Source: Filosporella fistucella (Eukaryota; Ascomycota; Leotiomycetes; Helotiales). Taken from it: DNA of 64,000 bases. The DNA lies in contig JAQJZZ010000012.1 in NCBI GenBank assembly GCA_030077755.1, positions 1,550,001 through 1,614,000 of the forward strand, written 5' to 3'. Below are positions 35,400 to 46,600 of this stretch, piece after piece. The position numbers and the translations under genes are program-made. Each line of letters opens with the position of its first letter. Positions within the stretch are counted from its first letter, which is position 1. The notes under the pieces were generated by a model. It made no database searches. It had not been told where the DNA came from and worked only from the letters and a program-made list of their open reading frames with translations.

Positions 35400-36280
35400 T
35401 CAAACATGTTTTGCAAATTCAAGCTCTCTCGGCTGCCCAAACATCGTACAAGGACTGAATCTCCAACTTCCTCTGTGTTTCCTGGCAAAGATGTAATGAA
35501 CCAAGTATGGAACAAACCATGGGAAAGGTGGAAAATTATGCTTTCCACCTTCGAACGTCCTGTCGATAGCACCTAGACCACATGGGAGAACACGGTGCTG
35601 AACAGTGATAGTCAGTAATTTGCTAAGGATACAAAAGCGAACTGGCTCGAGAAGAGCGGAGATAGTATGTACCTTATCTTTGATGGAGGACATGATCTGC
35701 TTGTTAAACTTCTCATACACAGCTCCCAGCTTCTTTCCACCATACTTTTCCAAAGCCAGAAGTGTAGTTATCTCATCATTCAAATGAGGCAACAACGCCT
35801 CAGCAAAGTCCACAAGCAGTTTCTTCACCATTGCTCCATCATAAGTATGAGCGGAGGCAGCATAGAGATATGCTTCAAGCTTCTTCAACGTCCCCTCAAA
35901 GGCGTGATGTTGCTCAAAGTTTGCTTCCATGATGTTCTTCTCGCCAGTATACTCCGCAATCTGAGGGAAAAAAGCTCTCTCTTCCATCTCATGATGTGTA
36001 CGTATCTCTTCAACTGACGCTTGGCAGAAGATGATGAAGTCCTCTATGTCTTTGACTTTGATGACTTGCTCGCATTGGAGGTAGATAGCATTCAAGTTCA
36101 GGATCAAGATGTTGTGCGCCAGGCACATTTCTGTTGAAACCCATATCACCTCCTTGGAGAACTATAATAATTGTTCAGCCTTTGGACATTCTGACAGAGG
36201 TTCATGCTTACGCCTTTAGTTTGAGCTTCTGTAGGTGTTGGGATCAATGTGAAAGGAGTGTCCGCCCATGGTTTCGTCAT
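35400..36280 (-). CDS. hemerythrin HHE-domain protein
   Basis: Three exons, 36280-36212, 36161-35673 and 35597-35400, give 251 aa. Introns run GTAAGC...TATAG and GTACAT...TTCAG and splice in frame. The four-helix HHE iron-binding domain is visible through its ligands: CLAHNIL, EEIRTHHEMEERAFFPQI, FEQHHAFEGTLKKLE and ALLPHLNDEITTL. The C-terminal part (WFVPYLVHYIFARKHRGSWR, then FSPCTM) matches the common fungal extension of this family. No signal peptide. Such proteins bind a di-iron centre and are suspected in oxygen, NO or iron handling; the fungal role is not established. Confidence 0.88.
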
Positions 36281-37613
36281 TTTGAAGATAGATTTCTGAT
36301 CTTGGCTTGTGGAAGATGTTTGGTATACAGTGAAAGCAGAGTATCAAGGTCTGGCTTAGGTTCGAGCTTTCGAGGAAAAGGGGGCTTACAAGCTGTTACT
36401 AGATAGGCCCCACACGTCGGCCGAGGCGTTCTTGATTCTTTGAGACTTGCATAATCATAGACCTATCAATAAGTCCGTGATCTTTTACGAGGCCCCGGTC
36501 TTTTCTCATGGCCGCCAACAACTAAACGCCTTGAATCCTGCCAGTCCTCTTGCTTTCCGCGCAGAGATCCAAGATAAGAAGTGTGATCGGCAGATCAACC
36601 TTGCTGAATGGCAGGTACTCATATCAGAACCTACCACAGATCAGGACGGGATCTGAAATGTGTCGGGCTATGGCTCCCACGTTCTTGCCATGTCGTTGCC
36701 TCCGATATCTCGGTCAGCCCTGCGTGTGAACAAAAGAAGAAAAGTGGCCGAGGGTCCAAGCCAGTTCAAGGAACCATCAGATGCGGCTCACGGGGGTAAA
36801 ATGAGGATAATCATGCTATTTGGTTGTTCAAATGGTTGTGCTTTCCACTGCAATGCAGTTTCTGACTGTCTGACATGCATATCGGCAGGGGGCGGGAAGG
36901 ATTGAGAAAACCAACTGCATATGTTTCGGAACACTGTTTTATAATTGGATCCAACAACACTTCACACCCAGAATATTCTCAAAGCTTTGACTCCCGCCTT
37001 GACAAGAAGAATGTTTGTCGTCTACGTTGACACGTTGAGCCTATCGTTGGCATTTCACTTGCTTGATCGATGCATCTGTCCGAAAATCGCTCAGCTTCTC
37101 GCCAAGGAACCACCTTTCCTTAATGATTTGATGTCCGAGATTTGAGTAAGCTGAACTTTTAAGCGGAATTTGCTCACCTCCCACTTGTGTTTCAAGATTT
37201 TGAACTTCAGTTGACGTGATATTTGGGTCTGTGCAAATCTCTCCACAGACCGATTTGTGTTCTCGAAGATATCCCGCTATTCCCCGCAATATTCAAATTC
37301 CGCTCGAGCATATTGTTCTCATGACTGAGCACGGTTTGAATCCCTGGAGGTGTGTGTCCTATTTTCAAGTGCTGGCACAAGAGTAGCAGTTGGACTTTCT
37401 ATCACCGTCGAAGCATCTGTGCCCTCTTTCAAGTTCTCGAAGGTCGAATGGTGTCCCTGCTGGCACAGGCCAACTTCATTATGGTTACGTACATTGTGAT
37501 TGATACCAAGGCAATACTTTCAAAATTTAGAATTGCAGCAAAAAAGAATATTTAATTTCCAAGTGAATAAATTGTACTTGAATACAAAGTCCGTATTAGA
37601 CAAAATCTATTGC
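36281..37613. other. intergenic region without recognised gene
   Basis: About 1.3 kb between the start of the hemerythrin gene and the end of the rhodopsin-like gene. Several 60-80-codon frames on both strands overlap and show no domain, signal peptide or splice continuity. No repeat or RNA gene recognised. Confidence 0.4.
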
Positions 37614-38916
37614 TCAAACTTCCAAAGTCTCAAATTGAACATTATTCCCCTTCTTCTTCACAGTACCGCTTGACTTTACAGTCGCTTCTGTGCGGAACTC
37701 TGGCGTGAAGAAGCTCACTTCCTTGTTCCCAAAGTCATCCCTATGACGGGAATCTTCCTTGTCCAGTCCTGTACCAGACCTTGAATTCGTTGAGGCCAGC
37801 TCAATGTGATCTTCGTGCCAGCGCGATTCGCTTGACACATTAAATTCGTACTTGACGAAGATCTCGTTCCAAGTGTGGAGAATGACGGGCCAAAAGAATG
37901 GTGTGGTGGCACAGAGGCATGCCATAGCAACCTCGACAACTGTAAGTAGTTGTGGCATTGGTTCAAGCCAAGTGATATCAAAGCTTGAAGCACCAGCTTC
38001 ACTTATGATAACTTCTATGAAACGCCAAAGTCCGAAAACACAAGCACTATTTCATTGTTAGTCTTTTGAAGTGAGAGTGAAATATGCTCGCTGAAGAGCA
38101 GTTATGAACTTACACGAGACCCATCATCAGTAATGCCCATAGCCCTTTCTTGTTTATGGGTCCATCCTTCTCCCATAAGAGCCTGAATGCGAGTGCCAAG
38201 ACTATGAAGTCAAAGCCGACATTCGCACCTGAGTGGCCCTCGATAGTTTTGATGGCGACCGAAACATCAGGGTCGAAAGATGCATAACAGCCTTTTCCTG
38301 TGCCATTCCAGAATGCAGCAGGACTGGGAAAGCAGGCGAACCATCCCATAAATATGAACGAGAAGCCCCACAATCCAATGACTCCAATCAATATTTGTGT
38401 AGCATGATACACGAACGTCCCTCGTTCGAAAATTCGTAGATATTGAAATAGGAGAGAAAGTTTGATAAACGCCGTTGAAGCGACGTAGGATTCTCCGAGC
38501 AACCAGTGACATATCAAGAAGCTTCGAATTTCCGACGGTGTGAGAAGATATATATGCTGGCCGAGGCCATATTTAGTCGCGACAGATGTTGCTATCACAC
38601 CGAGAGATACATGAAGCTATATTGCGGGTCAGAGTTTGAGCTCTGGAATTGGAGAAATATCGAGTTTCAACTTACTGCCGCAAGAACCACAAACAAATCA
38701 TCCCATCCTGGGGCTTTTGCTACGAAGTAACGCGTATATAAACGACTTGCTGTAGCTATCCAAACGAGAACCTATTGTTGTGAGCCAACATGTTTGTAAA
38801 TGACGCGCATAACACACCATAAACGTGACAGTCACCCCAATCAATGTGCTGGGGTAATTAACCAGAGGTTTTTCGTCGAAAAAGTTTGCTGGAAGAGGAG
38901 CGGTTGAGTTCGCCAT
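37614..38916 (-). CDS. fungal rhodopsin-domain integral membrane protein (PTH11/SAT4-like group)
   Basis: Four exons, 38916-38818, 38771-38676, 38616-38114 and 38046-37614, give 376 aa, joins in frame. Seven hydrophobic segments are visible: near STLIGVTVTFMVLVWIATAS; FVVLAALHVSLGVIATSV; ICHWLLGESYVASTAFIKLS; ILIGVIGLWGFSFIFMGWFA; FDFIVLALAFRLLW; ALLMMGLVACVFGLWRFIEV; and LTVVEVAMACLCATTPFFW. Family marks include APGWDD after the first loop, and a cysteine pair around FACFPSPAAFWN and GKGCYASFD. The C-terminal tail is charged and cytosolic. This is the large plasma-membrane rhodopsin fold family of filamentous ascomycetes, mostly of unknown function. It neighbours the PKS cluster but need not belong to it. 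Confidence 0.85.
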
Positions 38917-39887
38917 TGCTGCGATCGTACCTGCAGCTCAATATCAAGATAATATGGTTGAACAGTAGAAGTGAAGATTAATTAACATGAAGAAAGAAAC
39001 AGAGATTTGGAAACGTCTGGATTCAAGTGGGCAAGGTTCTCATTGATACACATTAAAGCCGTCAAATGCAAGAGGCTTATAGCCAATCTTTCTAATCCCT
39101 CCAAGATTTCCTGTCAGCCCTAAGAGGAGATTCTAGGGACCAGATGACCGCCATTTCTCATGCAAAATTATGACCGTTGGCACAATATTTCGCTTCAAGT
39201 GCTTTGGGCTTCAGTTAATAATTTTTGTGCAGTAATATGTAAGCCCCCAAACGATAGGAGGCGTCCGCTTGTGCCTGGCTCGTCAGCAATCGCGAATAAT
39301 AATTTGCCGCTGACAGCTAGGCTTTGCAGGGGGGCCCATCCCCTGAAATGGAGGAAGAGGGGCAAACAATTTTGTCTCATTCGGCGGTTCGTGGTGGTTG
39401 CAGCATGGGCTTGCAGGATGCAATTGGGGGCTTTGAGAGAACTGCAACAGTACGGATCCGTGCAAAATGGGAAAATATCTTGACCGTGTGGCAGCCATTA
39501 GGATTATTTCGATTCTGTACGAGGTTACGGACGTACAGGTGTCACGGAAGATCATTCTCCATCAGTGGGTGTCAAGTCTGAGGGTGCTTCATTACCCCGC
39601 TGAAGGCATTCTCTTTGGTCATCGCATGCGCCAAAATATTGGAGATAGGCTTGCAATCCAGAGCATCCACAGGCTTTGATCGCTAAATTCACAGGCTTGT
39701 GATGCCCAAAACTCAGCTCTGAGCTGGCTGCTCCTCCAGGCTCTCAGCGTGCAACTGGCAGGGCTTAGACGAAACGGCCACCGCCAACTCGGTATTTTGC
39801 TCGGCAGAAAAATAGTCAATTGTTACAGAATTTTCGAGGATTTGTTGGAATTCATTTCATGTAACATAAACAATTATATCGAGTGTT
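38917..39887. other. intergenic region left of the polyketide cluster
   Basis: About 970 bases between the rhodopsin-like gene and the end of the methyltransferase gene. Frames at 39160-39680 overlap on both strands with no recognisable content. No regulator or transporter found. Confidence 0.4.
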
Positions 39888-41276
39888 TCAAGATTCTTTG
39901 TGAACAATCTCGATAAGAGACCAAGTCCTACCAGGTGGAGAAACGATCTTTCCCAACTCGAGGTCTGGACTAACCAACCGTATTACCTCCGCCCATTCTT
40001 TTGCAGTCCTATCTTTACCACACAGACTATGCATCACACAGTTGGTTGCACTACATTCGCTATTAGTTTCAAACATCTTTGTAAGAGCAAGGGAAAGATA
40101 GGGTAAATATTTGTCTTCACATACGCCTGTATTCTTGACCAAGCAGCCGGAGCATCGAGATCAAGGACCGTATCAACCAGAACGATGCGCGATGTTGGTT
40201 TCATTGCAGGAAGAATATTTTTCAAAATGGCAGCCGCTTTGACATCGTCACCAAAGACGTGCAGCACCGTTCTCAAGACATAGAGATCAGCTTGGACTTT
40301 CTGAGGTGTGAAAATATCGTGAACTTGGTATTCCAACCGATCAGCAATGTCTTCCGGCGCTTTGAAGTATGATGCCTGAGCTGCGATATCCTGGATAATA
40401 CATCGCATTTTTGGATACTTTCTCGCAAGTGCGAAGCTGAAGTTGCCATTGCCTCCAGCAACCTATTGAACATTAGCGAGGGAGAGTAACGTATGCTGGG
40501 TCACTTACATCAGCAACAAGATCAAATTGCTCCCAAGGATATGATTCCAGAATGACTTCGTTGGAGGCAACTTGAGTAGTTGATGTCCATCCAAACCCTT
40601 TAGCATACCGATGGCCGCGATTTTTGTCACTCAAGACAAGTGCCATTCCACCCATTGAGTGGTCCTTTCGTGCAAAATTGAAAGGACTCTGTGTTGGTTC
40701 TAGTGAAAGTCCACTCGCATCATATGTTTCTGGCAGTGCTTGCACAGCTTCCGCTTGATCATCAATCACGGCTCCTAACCAACACTGCAGCCCTTCATCT
40801 TTGGATAGCAAAAGAGATGCTGCTGAGTGACCAACTCTGTCCGTCTCAGGCTCCAGGAAGATGTGTCTGGTGATGAGATGCCGGATGTATGCTGTCAATC
40901 TCTTAACCTCAATCTTAAGCTCTTGGGCCATCTTTTCGTACGAAGTTGTCCCAATTTCAGGCACGAACTTCCAGAGCTGATAATGATAGAGAATTTTGTA
41001 AGCTCCAAGATCGTGAACGGCAAGGAATGGGGCGTATAACATCATATATTCTGGGCCTTCAACAAGATCGTGCATCGATAGACATGCTGACATCAACTCA
41101 ATTCTGGTCTTCTGAAGCTCTTGAGGAAAGTGATTTGAAGGGCGGGCATCTGGACCGAACCCGATTTTCTGATTCTGACTCTCTAGATACGATTGTAGCT
41201 TATCAGCGTGCGCGGTGATTTGGGCGGCATACTCGCGAAGATTCGTTTCTTGCAGCTTCAATTCGTTCAAACTCAT
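39888..41276 (-). CDS. SAM-dependent O-methyltransferase (COMT-like, polyketide tailoring)
   Basis: Three exons, 41276-40509, 40462-40125 and 40059-39888, encode 425 aa. The N-terminal winged-helix dimerisation part covers about residues 70-165 (EIGTTSYEKMAQELKIEVKR, LTAYIRHLITRHIFLEPE). The methyltransferase_2 domain has SAM motif I VADVAGGNGNF (near residue 254), rebuilt exactly across the first intron, then DLYVLRTVLHVFGDD, SRIVLVDTVLDLD and a C-terminus with RTAKEWAEVIRLVSPD. The second intron (GTATGT to CTAATAG) is needed to leave a frame that would otherwise stop early. It would methylate a phenolic oxygen of the aromatic polyketide. It diverges from the FAD monooxygenase across 734 bases, suggesting joint control. 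Confidence 0.9.
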
Positions 41277-42010
41277 GATGAATATACTTCTTAGTTATCT
41301 TTGAGAGGTTTACTTTCGAATTGCCCTTTAGACCCGAGCACAAATCATCTTGATCAGTAGCGGCTCCGGTCACGTGTAGACCAGGCTTGAAAAATACCAA
41401 ATTCCAACTGAACTCACTTGCCAAATTAGGAACCGTTTCCGTGACAAATATTTGAGCTGAAATCATGTCTTAATCCGACATGAGCTGCTAGTCTCGTGCT
41501 CTGCAGTTCATACCTGCAAGAGTCAAGGTACAAGTGTGTTTCACGGTTTTCCGCATCTGCCCCCACCTGTCAGATCAAGGGGCTCGCTTAAAGTCAGCAG
41601 CCAAGACCGGATCAGGTACTGCTGTCAGCATTCAGGGGAACACGCATCTGAAAGGCGGTAACTTCGGGCTGACTCCGAGAAAGAGGCTGGCTGGAATAAA
41701 TTGCACTCATGCGATGAAAAGTATTTTATAAATTTCTAATTACACAGATTTTAGTGTCCCATTTCGGCAAGGTTTTCGGAATACCCTTTTAGTGGTTTCC
41801 TCCACAAAACAACTACCTGGTACTCGACCTGTTGATTGACCGTAGTCTGGAGAAATCCATAGTGTATCTTCCTGTTGTAAATTTGAGACTCACCAAAAAC
41901 CCACAAACAAGAGTTTTGCTTTATTCGTATGTCGAATTTTCATCTGGAATGTTACCCCGCAATAGTCATGATCTAATGATTCCAGCAGATAACCTCGGTC
42001 TCAACAAACC
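41277..42010. promoter_or_regulatory. shared divergent promoter of O-methyltransferase and FAD monooxygenase
   Basis: 734 bases between two tailoring genes transcribed apart. Short frames inside are not recognisable. No regulator binding site is named with confidence. Confidence 0.5.
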
Positions 42011-43547
42011 ATGGCTTCAAATACTGAAGAACGAATTGCGCTCAAAATAACGGTCGTTGGGTATGTTAAAGTTAATAAATCTAATTGCCCCAGTTGTGAT
42101 CATTCATTTTTAACTTGATTGCAGTGCTGGTACGGTTGAGTTCCTTCACCTTGTTGCAACACACCAAACTTACATTAGTAACCGAGAACAGGTATAGCAG
42201 GGCTCTCTGCAGCTGTCTCACTAGGTAGACTTGGTCATTCAATTCTTGTGTTAGAGTCTACAAAAGAGGTATGGATGTGGGCAACCATCACATGTCATTC
42301 TTTGTTGATATGTGTTACAGCTTCAATCTGTCGGCGCTGGACTTGGATTGACACCGCCAACGAAGGAATGGTTCGTGTGTAAGTATTTCTGAATGATCAC
42401 ACATGAATGGTTGTTTAATTTACGTACACATATAGCAGAAAATGTTTCAACGTCTGACTTCATGCAAATGGAGGGCTTCGACGTAAGAAGTTGGGAGACA
42501 GGCGATGAAGTCTCACGAACAGCATTCCCTCCTGCCAAGAAGATGATTTCTGTCCTCCACGGAGACTTGCAGAGAGCTCTTGTGACACGAGCGGAGGAGC
42601 TTAACAATATAGAGCTCAAATTTGGTTCTCGAGTCACTGACATTAGCACTGAGACTTCGGAAGTCACCATCTCCTCCGGAGAAGTCTTTAAGAGTGATCT
42701 CACCATTCTTGCGGACGGGGTCAATTCTAAATTAAAATGGAAAGTCTGCCCATCAGATTCAGAAAGGGCTCAATTCACAGGGAACGCTGCTTATCGTCTC
42801 GTGCTTCCGAGAACATTGCTCGAGCACGACGGCGACCTGTGGGGACTGGTTCAAACAGCCTGGGTCAAGCGCTTTGATGGGCCTCAAGTACATGTTGTGG
42901 CATATCCGGTGCGCAACTATGAGCTATTGAATGTGGTTCTGATTCACCCAGACGAAGACGCAGTGGAATCGTGGATATCTACTACCGAGAAGGCTCATGT
43001 AATTGAATCGTTGAAAGACTGCAGTCCTATGCTTCTGAAGCTTCTCGATCTGGCACCCCCTCAGGTGCCCAACTTCAAGATTTTTACCCACTCTCCTTCA
43101 CCTGCTTGGGTTAAGGGAAACATCATGCTTCTGGGAGATGCTTGTCACGCGATGCCGTAAGTGAATGGCTCCACCACCTGACCATGACTGAAAGAATATT
43201 ATAGTCCATATCTCAGCCAAGGAGTAGCACAAGCAGTTGATGATGTAACTGCCATTTCAACAGTGCTGTCTATCATTACTAGTAAAGATCAGTTACCGGC
43301 CGCACTTCAAGCATATGAGTCGTCTCGAAAAGCGCGCGTGATCGAAATTCAAGTAGCAACTGCTCAAGCGCAGCAACTTGCGTATCGTAAGGATGAACAA
43401 AGCAAGGTTGGCGAACCAAAAACGAAAGGGGAAAATGGCGAGGAAAAGAAAACAGAGACTGTGGTAAACATGATGCGTTCTACTTGGGTCTGGAATGCTG
43501 CAGAGGCTGCTGAAGCTGCGTTAAATGAAATTCTCAAATCGAAGTGA
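42011..43547 (+). CDS. FAD-dependent monooxygenase (salicylate hydroxylase-like)
   Basis: Six exons: 42011-42060, 42125-42129, 42192-42268, 42321-42378, 42436-43156, 43205-43547; 417 aa. Exon 2 is only 5 bases (TGCTG), yet with it the FAD-binding motif reads VVGAGIAGLSAAVSLGRLGH, and without it the frame is lost. Other class A flavoprotein marks: LQSVGAGLGLTPP, the DG motif SDLTILADGVNSK, and the GD motif NIMLLGDACHAMPPYLSQG with its FAD-ribityl contact. All introns are GT-AG. Such enzymes hydroxylate phenolic rings, sometimes dearomatising them or decarboxylating salicylate-type acids; here the aromatic product of the neighbouring non-reducing PKS is the likely substrate (inference). The gene converges with that PKS, 132 bases apart. 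Confidence 0.9.
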
Positions 43548-43679
43548 ATATATGTCAAAACTTTGCAGGTCTCTAAATTTGAATAGAAAATATTTCAGAT
43601 GATAGTGGTAAAGTGAATTCTTCCAAGTAAGGAATCCGGACAAGGATTTCAAATTTGAAAAGTTGGTATTCATTTATTT

Positions 43680-46600
43680 TTAGTTCGGAGAGCCAAAGCA
43701 TTTCTGGGCAATATCTCGGAGCACTCCCCCTAATTCTTGGACCTGGAAGCAACGAGTTAGTCTGTTTCTGCAGGTAGTAACAGCTCCAAGGAATGTGTCT
43801 TACATGAGGGGTATTCATGATTGAAAAATGGTCCCCTGGGACCGAGATACACTCTACACTGCCACCTACTAGTAAATCCCAATCATTTGGCCCGAAGTCA
43901 TGTTTCTGAGGATAAAACCAGGCATCCAACTCTCTTCTCATCACCTGGGCGTTCCGGTCATCTTCAACATTTGATGTAATGAGATGAGTAGCCCAAATGA
44001 CGAAGGTGGAATTGGGTTGAAACCCGCGCTTCATGGGTGTTGGATCCAACTTGCTGAAACATTTTACTGTGCCGAACATGTGTTCTTTCATCTGTTTTGA
44101 TCTCAGGGTGTCGTTGGCTTTTGCCCGATCAATTCCGACAAGCAATCCCATATTCTCAACAATTTCAAATGTCGGCATCATAACTTCGCTTCGATCAACT
44201 TGTCGTGGTGCAAGCATGTCGATTATTATAAGACCAAGGACCGTTTCGCCTGCTTCAAGCAACAGACGAGAAACTTCATAAGCAAATACACCCCCGCCAG
44301 ACCAGCCTCCAAGTAGATATGGTCCAGATGGCTGCTTCGCGCGAAGTGCTTGCAGGTACAGTGCTGCCGCCTCGCTGAATGAGCAATTAAAGTTCTCTGG
44401 ATCTTTCACCCACGGAGATTCAAGTGCCAAGACTTGCACACTGTTACCAACTTGGGGCAGGTGAACATAAGCTGCTGCTGAACCTGCACCATCGGCAATG
44501 AGAAACAGAGTTCTTGGGTTGGGAGTCAGTGCACGTTGAATCAGAACAACATTGCTTTCTCGGACAACACTAGAGATTTCGTCAAAAGCAGGGTGGTCGA
44601 TCGAATTACCATGTTGCGTGAGATCGGTCGAAGTAGACAACCTCGTTTGATTTTCTAGCATTCTTAATGCTTTTTGAGCATCTTCGAGTGTCGGATTTTC
44701 CGACAGGAATGAAGCACCCAGCTCAACCCCAGTCTCGGTTTTCAATGCACCCATGATAGAAATAGCAAATATGGAGTCCACCCCCATTTCAGAGAAATTG
44801 GAAGAAGGTGTGACCTCGCTGGCGAAAAGGCCGGTCTCGTCAAGCAGTATCTTCATGAAGGACGTTGTCAGCGACGTTGTGGTGCCATTTGCTTCGAGTG
44901 GTTGATGCTGGGCTGCCTCTCTGTGGACTGAGTCTTCCATTCTGTTCACGGACTCATGTGACTTCTTATCAGAGGACTCTTTCGGAGGTACATCGCCTCC
45001 TAGCAGATGCTGTAAAGTTTTCCGGGACATTTTGTGAAAACGCATGTCTCTCAAAAATCCTACCATTGTCCCATCATGCATAATAAATGCATTTCCTCTA
45101 GTCTCTGGGCCTTCCGTACTTTCAATGTAAGAGTAAATCTGATAGATTTGATCTGGGTCAAGTCCCTGAGCATGTACCTCAAAATGTCCCACGTGAGATC
45201 CCATGTGAACATAATCACCAGCCAGATTCGGGTTTGCGTTCAGCAGAAATCCCAAACCTTGACCTATGATGTCAAGCCAGTATGGTGAGAAAGTGAATGA
45301 TTGATCTGGCGTCTTTGCAACTGGCGAGAAATTTACGGTGGTGAGTATTTCACTGAAGTCATCATTGACAATAGCACTTTGAACACCCTTGAAATGATCG
45401 CCGTATTCCATGAGACTCGAAAAAAGCTTGTAAAACATCTTGCCACGAACACGGTCTGCATCGCCCATATCTGAAGCTTGCACCAACGTCGCGATCTTGG
45501 AACTGACCTCCAAAGAATGCTTTGATACATCAGCTTCAAATTTTGCTCGATCATGTATGGAAACCCGACAACTGGCAAGTTTTGAAGAAAGCGAGCCAGA
45601 ACCGTCCCTAAAAGAGACATTGAACTCGCTATCCTTGTTTTCCGAAATCAAAAATGTAGAGTATATTAATTTGGAGGTGGATCCAGTGGAGTCGGATACC
45701 ACAGGGCGCTCAAAGTTTACGTCGAACACCACGAGCGGTGGGGCTAAAATGCTGGTTTTTCCACTGGCGAGGAGGTATCGTGTTGCTGTGAGGGCTATAT
45801 CCATAAATACCCCAGCTGGACATACTGCAGTACCGGAAAGCTTGTGTCCCTGTACAATCTTTTGCAGCGAGTTGTGTGCCAATGCAGACCTGAATGATGT
45901 AGCCGATTTGTCGCTCTCCTTGATCTGCTCCACTACATAGTGAAGGCATGTTGATATGGGATCTTGTTGTGCAATTGAAGCTGTATTCGTATTAATTGCT
46001 CGTGGTGAAGGATTAATCTTTTGGTATGTGAGCCAGAAATTTCTAGTGTCGAAGGCATAGGTTGGAAGATCCACTAGTGACAGACATTCAACAAAGTCTG
46101 TGTGAAATGCCCGCCAATTAATAGCAAGCCCCGTAGTATACATAGTCTTAAGAACGATAGAGATATGTTTCCAGTTATCCTCGCCTTTCTTCAAGCTCGC
46201 GAGAGCATGTCGAGAATCGACATTGATATTCTTTCGAAGTAATCCCACGCACGTGCTATTAGGCCCAATCTCAAGCCACTGCGAAGCTTCATTCGCATGC
46301 CCTTGCTCGAGGCAGCTGATTACAGCTTGTTGAAAATTGACTGGCCCCCTCATTTGTCTGACCAAGTAGTCTTTTCCAAAAGATGACGCATCAGTCATCT
46401 CATGCCCTGAGTGGGTTGAGATAACCTTTACCTTAGGCTTGTTGAATTGAATGCCGCTCAGTACCTTGGTGTAGTCTCCTAACACTACGTCGACCTGGGA
46501 AGTGTGCATACCATACGGTATGTCGAGAATCTTGCATTTCAGACCGCGCAGTCTCAGTTTTGAATTCAAAAGTGCAACATTATTGATTTCGCCACTCATA

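Noticed and set aside
45440..45940. 166-codon plus-strand frame inside the non-reducing PKS
   Set aside because: Antisense of the PT domain; no independent features.
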